A DNA stretch of 64,000 nt, taken from contig JAJTWR010000269.1 of the NCBI GenBank assembly GCA_021613335.1, positions 240,001 to 304,000 of the forward strand, read 5' to 3'. The notes beneath the pieces are model-generated. The model did no database searches. It was not told where the DNA came from and saw nothing but the letters and a program-made list of their open reading frames with translations. The position numbers and the translations under genes are program-made. Position 1 is the stretch's first letter; every line of letters begins with the position of its first letter. This DNA comes from Whitmania pigra (Eukaryota > Annelida > Clitellata > Hirudinida > Haemopidae). Of this stretch, positions 37,701 through 64,000 are shown one piece after another.

Positions 37701-38530
37701 ATTATAATATTATTCCTTCATAAGGCTAGTCAGAGAACGGCTATATTGAATCGGCATATAGTTTTGACATTCAAATCGACCTATTAAATGCCAGGTGGTT
37801 CTTTGTGGTGGAGTGTCCAAGATGCCCCAGCTTCAGCAGAGACTGCAAGAACTTTTACCAGGTTCAGAGTTTTACAGCTCCATAACCCCTGACGAGGTCA
37901 TAGCCGTTGGCGCTGCTCATCAGGTTTGTCAAACTCGTTTCAGCTTCTTCTGCTTCGACAATGGCCTTCTTTGGTGAATTGTACCTCATATCTGTCGTTA
38001 ACTAGGTTGTACTTAGCCACATTTGTATTAATAACAATGTTAATATTAATAGTAACAATAATAATTATAATAAGAAGAATATTCATTCATTTGTAAGGCA
38101 CCTTAAATGTAGCATCAGAGGTTGATATATTGCTTTGTGGTATTTCGTAGTAGATATCATCATTTTGCAATTGCTTAGCGATCATAGATTTGAGTTTATT
38201 TTTTTATTTACAGGCTTCAATTCTGTCTGGTAAAGATAGCAGCGAATCAGAACTCTTTTCTCAATCTTGCGAACTCCCCTGCTTGTCATCTGACATTCTA
38301 TTGGAGGTTGGTTCATCTGCATCTGTATTTAACCGATCTTTGATTGGTGTCATCGTGTGGTAGGATGCTCCGACCACCAATTCCAATTACCTTCCCCCCA
38401 TAAGTGGAGGATGTGTCAGGAACATGATTCATAATTCCATTAACATATTAGCTGTTTTTATTAATTATTAGTTTTTGCTTTGAATCTGATTCAAATGAAA
38501 ATACATGTATTATTACCATTATTATTATTA

Positions 38531-38566
<36 letters not shown>

Positions 38567-38580
38567 TATTATTATTATTA

Positions 38581-38613
<33 letters not shown>

Positions 38614-39358
38614 GCCCCTTAGTTTCTATCATTAGGTTACAGTGTCATTGGTATGGTTGGTTACAGGTAGCCAATGGAAAGAGAGAGGTCTTGTTTCACA
38701 GGAAAACCCCTGTACCTTTCAGGAGGGAGTTGACACTGGCTCTTGACCCTGGACAGAAGGGTGCTTTATTGCATCTTTTGCAGGGGAGTCCATGTGATGT
38801 TAAGTCATTACTAAAGGTTTGTGGATATTTTAATTATGATTATTGTTTATTTTAATCATTTTATTTCTGAATTTTAATTATGATTATTGTTTATTTTAAT
38901 CATTTTATTTCTGAATTTTAATTATGGATAAATATCCATGGACATCTCTGCTTTTTGTAATAATAAATTTTTGATCACAAGATGCATTTTTCTAGGTGGC
39001 TTTAGGCGAAGCTGTTAACGGTTTAGTAAACGTCGTCTTCCATTTTAAGCAGTGAGTTGGTTTTTCTTCGTTTACCGCTCTTCTTGCGTGCCACAACACG
39101 GTACATCATGAATTACAATTTGACTTTTGTTTTTAAATGATTTATTATTATAAATTTGCCTGCGTGCTCACCCATCCATCGACTCAAACTCAAAACTAAC
39201 GTGCCATCTAACTACATCCCAGCGACGGATCCCTTCATCTGACATGCTCTGACGCCTCTGGACAGCACCTTGCAGACCTCCATGTCGATTCGTCGAAGAA
39301 ACCCACCTTGATTAGCAAGTCGGTCCACAGCTTATCAACAGATGGAATCCAAACGTGA
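34740..39358 (+). CDS. HSPA14: heat shock 70 kDa protein 14 (Hsp70L1), 13 exons
   Basis: HSPA14 is the atypical cytosolic Hsp70 of the mammalian ribosome-associated complex, partnering DNAJC2/MPP11. Exons: 34740-34799, 35029-35109, 35221-35358, 35484-35589, 35928-36021, 36376-36480, 36931-37092, 37165-37426, 37795-37923, 38214-38306, 38667-38816, 38996-39051, 39223-39358; 523 residues (human 509), phases consistent. Phosphate-1 loop GVYLGCTTSSVAV (GCT instead of canonical GTT, as in HSPA14), NDLGDRVTPA, VNVPVYFN, the phosphate-2 region LRIGGRSTDISVV, and the adenosine-site VVLCGGVSKMPQLQ...ITPDEVIAVGAA are seen. The short C-terminal beta domain ends without an EEVD-like motif, as in this subfamily. 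The N-terminal Met lies in good context directly after the divergent region. Confidence 0.93.
36583..36652 (-). repeat. short retroposon tail, TTTA-tail family, copy 2
   Basis: TTTA run, TTTGATTAGAGTCC, then AAGATGATTTGGAC. Same layout as the copies at 15417 and 44803. In HSPA14 intron 6. Confidence 0.6.
38518..38612. repeat. (ATT)n microsatellite in HSPA14 intron 10
   Basis: ATT array with a few interruptions just upstream of exon 11. Confidence 0.9.
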
Positions 39359-39389
39359 TCTGAACTAGTGTTGCTCGAGGCTGGTGACG

Positions 39390-39395
39390 AATAAA
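39390..39395 (+). terminator. AATAAA polyadenylation signal of HSPA14
   Basis: AATAAA 31 bases after the HSPA14 stop codon. Confidence 0.65.
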
Positions 39396-39795
39396 GATTT
39401 TGTAAGAGTTACTGAACGGACGTTTGGCATTTTCTTCCTGGAGTTGAATCCTTTAGCATTGCTGTTTTTAAAATATACAATTGCCTGGAGTTTTACGTGA
39501 GAGTACTTTAAGGCAGAGGTGGTTATTTAATATTTATTGCAAATAAATTATTTTTCACTGTAACCTTAAGTAGATATAACCTTAGCAGTATAACACTTAA
39601 TTATCCTAAAGGTCCACCTGAAATATGAAATATGGGCAGGCGTTGTGATGTTTCAAGTTAATAAACATGTATAATATTGTATAAAACAAACATAAATCAT
39701 GCAAAAGATGTCGACAACCTTGCAAAAGATTACGAAATTGAAAAGCAGCGAATAATGTTGGGTGCCATTGTGCTATGCTACCTGCTGATAAAGAT

Positions 39796-47019
<7,224 letters not shown>

Positions 47020-47800
47020 TTTTAAGCCTAAGTGAAGCTAAATTGTGTTATACCCCAACATTCTAAATTGATCAGATATAACAGTTTGAAGCTTGAAATT
47101 TCTCGCAGACGTAGACTACGCCTATGAAAGGAAATGTGTTTCTTAGTGGATGACGTAATTTTAGCTGGCCAACCAGATAATACGTTAATTTTTAAAATGC
47201 CTAAAAGCTAAATAAACTTAATTTTTTAAATTAATATTTATATTCCATAAATCTTAAACTTTTGTTTTTATTTCATTACGATATTTATTGTATTATACAC
47301 AGAAATTAAAGTAAAAATTTAACTACGGATGCGAGCTGATCAGCTAGGGGCCCATGGATACTTGACCACTCTCCCTTGCCTTATCAACAAACCCAAGCCC
47401 ACCTAATACGGTCTTAACAGTAGCTACCTATTTTAGTAATGACTGTGTTGAGACGAATCTTTGAGTGCATTATGCAGCTGAGTTTAAAGGTTCGTTTATT
47501 TATTTATTTATTTATTTGATTGTCTATAATTTTTTGTTGTATTTCAACAAATTCCGAATCGAGAATTCCGAAGCGCGATCTAATGGGCCGCTAGCGTCAC
47601 TATGGAGGAGGATTACGAGGACCGCGGGGGTGAACGTACCAATATAGGGATCAAAATATGGACCAAAATATTAATCTTTATATTTTTTATATTTATCCAC
47701 AAATTCCTTGTTTTGCTTGTGGATTATGTAGATTTTTAGGCCTAACTAGCTTGTGTTTATGGTGAAAGTGAACCAATTTCTATTAACATTTCTGTTAAAA
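47020..47800. other. intergenic region between VCBS paralogues
   Basis: AT-rich sequence upstream of paralogue B. It should contain that gene's promoter. A partial TTTA-tail repeat lies at 47492-47522. No other gene is seen. Confidence 0.5.
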
Positions 47801-47801
47801 T

Positions 47802-47821
47802 TTAGGGTTAGGGTTAGGGTT
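47802..47821. repeat. three TTAGGG telomere-type units
   Basis: TTAGGG three times in tandem plus TT. It lies just upstream of the first readable codons of the LINE copy that follows. Confidence 0.8.
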
Positions 47822-47844
47822 TGAGTTTCTATTACTAAAAATTC

Positions 47845-50635
47845 CACGGCGTAAATTTTCAGATATTTTTGTTGGTGTTGTTTACAGACACACTGATTGT
47901 AATTTAAATTTATTTAACATTGAGTTTTTTAATTTGTTGAATTATTTTAAAAATAGACAAATTTTTTTACTTGGTGACTATAACATTGATTTTTTGACTG
48001 CTTCTCTACATCAATCATCATCACAATTTTATAATAACATTGCTTCTTGCTCTTTAATTCCAGTATTTACAAAACCCACGAGATTTACTCCTCACTCTCA
48101 AACTGTAATTGACAATATTTTCACAAACTTTCCTCTCTATAACTGTACATATAAAATCCTTGTTGATGACATCTCTGATCATTTCCCAATATTTCTTCAA
48201 GTTCCCCTCATATTTTACCCTAACAGTCCTAAACCTAAACAATTTAGGCTTAATAACCAAAAATGCAAAAATAAATTTATTAGTTTACTTAATTTGTGTG
48301 ATTGGTCAGATGTGTACAAATATGTTGAAGAAAATAATCCATGTTTAGCTTACACCAATTTTTGGTCCTTATTTTCTGATCTATATAATAAGTCATTTAT
48401 TTCCTTTAGTGTCTCAATTTGGAACCACAAAAAATTGTAAGCAACCGTGGATGACTTCTGCACTTCTCAAATCTTGTCAAAGAAAGAATAAACTTTATAG
48501 ATATTTTATTCAATACCCTTCTGAGCAAAATAAGGAAGCTTTTGTTAAATATAGAAATACCTTCCAGAAAAATTTCATGCCAAAAAGACATACTACAACA
48601 AACTATTTTCAAAATATAAATCGAACGTGCTCAAAACCTGGAGTCTAATAAGATCTTTAATTGGATACCAAAATCCGTCAACGAATATTTCTTTGCTTTT
48701 TGATGATAATGGTAAACTACTAACGTCTCAGGATGTTGCAAACAAATTTAACCAATACTTTTCCAGTGTTGGTGAGTCGATTGCAAGCAACATTCCTACT
48801 TACTCAAATAATAGCTTCGAAACATACCTTACTCAACCAAGTGTACATAGACTGTACAAATCTATGAGCTTCCTCCCAACAAATCCTTTGGAGATAATAA
48901 ATCATTCTCATCACACTCAAAATATCACATAGCTGTGGTATTGATGATATTGATCCACATATTGTACATGAATTCATACCTTTAATTGCAGACCCTTTAT
49001 CGTCACTATTTAATTGTGACCTTTTGCACTGGTCTTGTCCCTCTAGAATTAAAATTTGCTAAAGTCATTCCGATACACAAATCTGGAGATTATAGTCAAT
49101 TCAATAATTATAGACCAATTTCCATCTTACCGTATTTTTCCAAACTCATTGAAAAAATTGTACATAATAGGTTATATGAATATTTTGACAAATTTAATCT
49201 TTTTAACACTTCACAATTTGGCTTTAGGAAGAATCATTCTACCTATATGCCTCTTTTATTACTTCAATCTGATATTTCTAATGCTGTAGATTCTGGAGAA
49301 GTTCTCATTGCCTGTTTTCTTGATCTAAAAAAAGGCCTTTGATTCTGTGAATCACCAAATTTTTTTTTTTAAACTTGAATATTATGGTGTTAGAGGCATA
49401 GTTTTAAACTGGTTCATTGATTATTTAGCTAGTAGAAAACAAAGGGTTGTTTGTAATAACACAGACTCTGAAGATCTCATTGTAAATTATGGTGTACCTC
49501 AAGGATCTATTTTAGGTCCAATTCTTTTTCTTGTATATATGAATGATTTCAATTGTACATCTATTTTGTTTAAGGCATTATTGTATGCTGATGACATCGC
49601 TGTTTATACTTCCGGTGACAACATCAATAATCTTATTCAATATTTAAATAAGGAACTTCATAACATCAATAACTGGATTATTGCTAATCGACTTACACTT
49701 AACATAGCCAAATCAAATTTCATTACTTTTCATTCTCCAAAAAAGGCCATACTTTGTGACCCTCCTCCTTCCATAAATAATATTGATCTTGTGAGAGTCA
49801 CTACCTTTCGTTATCTTGGTGTTATACTTGATGAACATCTATCATGGCATGCACACATAAAATATATAAAGGGTCGAATAGCTAGGAATATTGGTATCAT
49901 TGCCAGAATCCGTCCTTTCGTAAATACCAAGACAGCATTACTATTATATTTTTCCCTTATTTATCCATATCTCACTTACTGTAATATTGTATGGGCATCT
50001 ACTTATCACACTCGTTTAAACCAACTACATATTCTACAAAAGCGTATCATCCGTATAATATTCTCACTGCCAATTTCATCTCATACAGATTTAACTTTTA
50101 TGAATAACAATTTATTAACTCTTCAACAAATACATAGTCTTCAAACTGCTCTATTTATGTTCTCTTATAATAAGAATGCCCTTCCAGATAAATTTGTAGG
50201 TCTTATGCCTGAAAGTGTCAACTACACTAAACCTTCACACTCCCTCCGCCATACCCATGAATATAGTCCATCTTTTGCCAAAACCACCCTCAAGCTCTTT
50301 TCAATAACATGTTACGGACCTAGACTATACAACACCATTCCTTCATCTATCAAAAATCATACACAGACTGGACCATTCATGCTTATTATATTTATTATTT
50401 AAATTGTCCTACAAATTGTACTTAGTTTGTGGTATTCTTGATTAACTGTTTATTTGACGGGTTTATTATTCGTTTTTTTTAATTCATTTATATTTCAGGG
50501 TCAGCTTGCTAGCGGAAGCTTGCGTTTCCTTAAGGCTGATCCATGAGTTCTTTATTAATCAGCATATTGGTGTCTCTTTTGTTTGATTTGTTTTGTTTAT
50601 TTTGATGATTAATAAAATTGATCAAAAAAAAAACA
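47845..50635 (+). mobile_element. APE-type non-LTR retrotransposon (CR1/L2/Jockey group), frameshifted
   Basis: The copy starts inside an apurinic endonuclease domain (GVVYRHTDCN, then LLGDYNIDFL and the catalytic DISDHFPIF). It continues through the connection and into a reverse transcriptase (KVIPIHKSGDYSQFNNYRPI, FGFRKNHST, GVPQGSILGP, LLYADDIAVY) and the C-terminal block (LRLNQLHILQKRIIR-like), which ends at 50402. Frames break at about 48430, 48650, 48930 and 49340; the break at 49340 is a one-base slip in an A run. The 3' UTR ends GATTAATAAAATTGATC followed by an A-rich tail. It is 5'-truncated and inactive but fairly young-looking. It lies between the two VCBS paralogues. Confidence 0.88.
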
Positions 50636-50639
50636 AAAA

Positions 50640-51261
50640 ACGTGGGTGACACCTTGAGGTTCCAGCACCGAGTGACACCAATCCTCTTTTTCTTTACACC
50701 AGGCGCTCCTTGATTCGTCAAATAAATTCTCCTCAATTAGAAATTTGGTCTACAGTCTATCAATAGAGACAATCTCATTATAGACCTTAATTAGTATGTG
50801 CAAGTACAGATTTTCTAAAAAGCCTGAATGGATGTTTTGGATTTATATTTCTGATCTTGGATTTTAAAAATTTACATTGAAAATGTATTACCGGGATACT
50901 TAAAGGAAAGATTTTTTACTGTAGAATTAACTGGAACTAAAAAAAACTGACAAGGGGTTTTATTAAAAATAAAATTTAAACTAGGACTAATAAATCGCTT
51001 AATTAAATATTTATAACAATTAACAAAATATTTTTCAGTACAACCTTTAACCACACAAGTAGCTCCACTTAAAATATGGGCACAAGTTAACAAAATAGAT
51101 CCAATAATAATAATAATAATAAGAGTAATATTCTAGAATCATATTATAAATATTTATAACTAAGAAAGATATATTTCTTTTAAAAAAACATAACTAGTCG
51201 TTGGAGCTCATACAGAAGATGATATCTTTCGTACAGTATTTCTGGAAAGACATTCCAGTTA
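50640..51261. other. intergenic stretch downstream of VCBS paralogue A
   Basis: After the LINE tail there is a 100-base segment with a duplicated GTGACACC motif (50645-50690) of unknown origin, then AT-rich sequence. No gene is recognised. Confidence 0.4.
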
Positions 51262-60780
<9,519 letters not shown>

Positions 60781-61140
60781 TTTTAAGAAAAAAGACGCTA
60801 ATACACTTTCATGCTAAATTAAACGATGTGATTAATTTAATATTAATTAATTAGTTAGTTAATTTATGTAATTTTCTAACGTGAACCATTCAGTAAACAT
60901 AGACTCAGCTGTAGAAGGAAACGTGTTTTCCTTGTAGATGACGTAATGTTTAATGGCTGGTCTGATAATTCTCTTAATTTTTTAAATGCATAAATTTAAC
61001 TAAATTCAAGTCTAATTTTATTGAAACTTTAAGGACTGACGTAAGGAAAAAAAAATACTTTTTACCAATTTAATCAAAGTGATTACCAAACTGTCCGGCA
61101 ACAATCTAGGCTAAAAAGTGATGCTTTTAGTATTTATTCC
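60781..61140. other. region upstream of VCBS paralogue A
   Basis: AT-rich sequence that should hold the promoter of paralogue A. A segment resembling the region upstream of paralogue B (GAAGGAAACGTGTTT/GAAAGGAAATGTGTTT followed by GTAGATGACGTAAT/GTGGATGACGTAAT) is seen at 60914-60950 and 47123-47160. Confidence 0.55.
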
Positions 61141-61720
<580 letters not shown>

Positions 61721-63025
61721 ATAATAATGGAATAAACCTGATAAATAAAACCATCCACATATGGATATGACAGATAAATTAAAGATACGCCTAAGTAAAT
61801 TGTAATATTATAAACAAACATTTTTAAAAACTATAAATATATTAAAGGACTTTTAACAAATTACTATGTTACTACACTGTTTAATTTCGTAATTTAAAAA
61901 AATAACTTGATTTTAGATTTAAATAAGCTAAGATTTTCTTTGGATAGTTCAGTGAATATTGCAAATAAAAAAAATTAATTTATTATTTATTAACTCCTTT
62001 TTAGCTTGATATTACTTCCTAACAACATTTCATAGTGGGTTATTCATAAAATAAGCCAATTACTATCATTTTTTAAATTTTTTTTTAATTAAATCTTTTA
62101 ATCATACATATATTCAATACATATATTTTGTTTTTGTGTCACATTAATGAATTGTGACTGCATTCTTAACAGATTCAATTTGGAGACTATTTTGATGCTT
62201 CTTAAAAATAATAATTTCATTAATTATGAGCTGAAGACCTCTAATCTTCGCTTGAAAAAGAATTTAATTACAATTAAGTCAATTTAAGCTCAATTTCTAT
62301 TAATTTGAAAACTGAAGATGAATAAGAACTATAATATAATATATTGTAGAATAGTTTTAAACAAAATGAGCCAATTTTACTGACTCGCCTAGACGCATCT
62401 CGAATTCTAGAATCTTGTACTGCGTCAATAAAAAGTACAAATCTCAGTTTAGAATTACAGTTGTTTTTTTTTTTAAATATTTATTCGTCTGCAAGAAAGA
62501 AATCCGAACAATCAGATCTATCGTTAAGGCACAACGAAAGAAATCAGTCGTCTGTAACTGGATGGTTGAGTTGGCGCTTAAGATCGGGGTGTCAATTAAA
62601 TTAAATTAAATTAAATTAAATTAAAACGTGTAAATTAAAGATGGCAGAAGAGGAGCATGAAAGACTGAATTAGTAATAATATATTAACTAATGCAATGAA
62701 CAACTCTACGATGACGAACGAGTGACGGCGATTTTTAGATTTTCCACTTAATAAGTCTTTCGAGGTTTTGAAAAAAGTGCGGTAAACTCGAGTGGCCAAA
62801 AAAAAAAGGTAAAGTTCTACAGGAAGCACAACGTAGAAACAATTGATAAAGCTGGTGTAAAACAACAGTAACATCTCTAACGTCCGGGTATGTCGATTCG
62901 GTTATTATGTCAAGTAATATTATTTTATTTGCATCATAATTTTATCGATTACGATCAACACGCGTTGCAGTAATAACATGCTCCTAATAACAACTCTCCG
63001 CCGTGACCAATCGGCGAAGACTTAG
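61721..63025. other. intergenic region with no recognised gene
   Basis: AT-rich. Contains five AAATT units at 62597-62624. Frames of 64 codons (62415-62609) and 79 codons (62635-62874, hydrophobic) have no homology I recognise and no splice partners. Confidence 0.5.
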
Positions 63026-64000
63026 CTAACTGAATTCTTCTTCTCTCTCCGTCGGTTGGCTGCCGAGCCGGTGGGAATTCTCCAACGAGGCGGAGGGAGA
63101 TATGCCGTCGTCGACCAACGGGGAAAGTTCAATCTGAAGGCTGCCCCTGGGAACTTCGTAGAGGTTGTTGGGCTCGAGGATTGAAACGATCGATTGGGCT
63201 TCGTTGTAGGCTTCTGCGTTTATGCTGAGTTTTGATTGGCTGATGTTGTAGAGATCTTCCACCGACTTGTCCGGATGTTCCTTCTTGATGTGAAGCGTGA
63301 TGTTGCGTCGATTCTCGAACACCTGAAATGGACACCATCGCCCTGTACGTGGCTCTCGTTACAGCTGCTTTATAAGTATTCGGTGTGCAATTGTTCTTTA
63401 ACAAATTTAACCGGTTACCAGTCGAGGAAGTTGGCTTTAATAACCTCGAACTTGCAATAACATGCAGTTCAAATAACTAATTAGTTATCGGCAGCTCGAT
63501 CGACAAACGCGACACGACTTACGTCCTTGCAGAAAGGGCAGGCTCTCGAAAGGTGAGTGGATTCGTGCTTCTTGAGAAAGTCATGGCGGACGAACGACTT
63601 TTCGCACTGGTTGCACTGGTAGGGTTTCTTGGTCTCGTGGCAAGACTGGTGTCTTACCATGTCGATGGATCGGGTGAACCTGAGAAAGATCGGGTTAAAA
63701 GGTTAAGGTTAAAAGTTAGAAGCTAAAAAGTTGAAGCAGTATCTGATCACGTGTATCCGAGAGTATTGCAGAGTTTCGAGATTCTTGCAATAGTCGATAA
63801 AATATGTAAACCAACGTCTTGTTAAACTAATCATCATCAAAAGTTGGTCTTTGTTAAAATAATAATCATCATCATCATTAATGACAAACAAAAGGCGGGC
63901 TCGTGTTAAACCGACCATCATCATTAACAGTAAATGGTCGATCAGAAACAATTCCATCGACCAATCGTCTCACCCCTTGCCGCAGACAGGACAAGGAAAC
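63026..64000 (-). CDS. C2H2 zinc-finger protein, C-terminal part (5' end outside window)
   Basis: Exons visible (minus): 64000-63974 (partial), 63679-63523 and 63322-63026, joined in phases 2 and 0. They encode three consecutive C2H2 fingers: CPVCGKGFTRSIDMVRHQSCH, then CNQCEKSFVRHDFLKKHESTH, then CPFCKDVFENRRNITLHIKKEH, which is split by the last intron. A non-finger tail of about 80 residues follows (KSVEDLYNISQSK...), ending at a stop at 63026. It is probably a nuclear DNA-binding protein. The subfamily cannot be named from this part. Confidence 0.85.

Overview
The window is nuclear DNA from an invertebrate animal. It shows split genes with GT-AG introns, conserved metazoan housekeeping genes, an intraflagellar transport gene (so a ciliated animal), animal-type non-LTR retrotransposons, hAT transposons and very many trinucleotide microsatellites (ATT/AAT, ATC/GAT, GGA). 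I cannot name the phylum. There are no operons, CRISPR arrays or bacterial features. All exon models were built by hand from reading frame, splice consensus and remembered family alignments. Every complete model gives a total length divisible by three.

Layout. 1-3230: intergenic, with a decayed hAT element (578-1340) and repeats. 3272-9617 (-): a septin in 12 exons. 10067-16394 (+): TAF1C, the SL1 subunit of RNA polymerase I initiation, in 15 exons. 17063-18208 (+): HSCB, the mitochondrial Fe-S co-chaperone, in 2 exons. 19148-19705 (-): a small unrecognised coiled-coil gene. 20241-22227 (-): PSMB6, proteasome beta-1, in 6 exons. 22495-29216 (+): IFT81 in 15 exons. 30663-34420 (-): CAPZA, F-actin capping protein alpha, in 10 exons. 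34740-39358 (+): HSPA14 in 13 exons. 39796-47019 (-) and 51262-60780 (-): two tandem paralogues encoding secreted VCBS/FG-GAP repeat proteins with the same six-exon structure. 63026-64000 (-): the 3' end of a C2H2 zinc-finger gene.

The first 39 kb is gene-dense, with three head-to-head pairs sharing short intergenic regions (septin/TAF1C, PSMB6/IFT81, CAPZA/HSPA14). From 39 kb onward the window is dominated by the two VCBS paralogues. Their fifth introns (4.4 and 7.6 kb) are full of retroelements and microsatellites.

The most interesting region is intron 5 of the upstream VCBS gene. It holds a nearly full-length but frameshifted R2/R4-type retrotransposon (restriction-like endonuclease type) embedded in ATT microsatellite, a non-autonomous hAT copy with a perfect 8-bp target duplication, and a roughly 750-bp mosaic made almost entirely of GGA and TTA triplets. 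Fragments of the same R2/R4-type family occur in intron 5 of the other paralogue and in an IFT81 intron.
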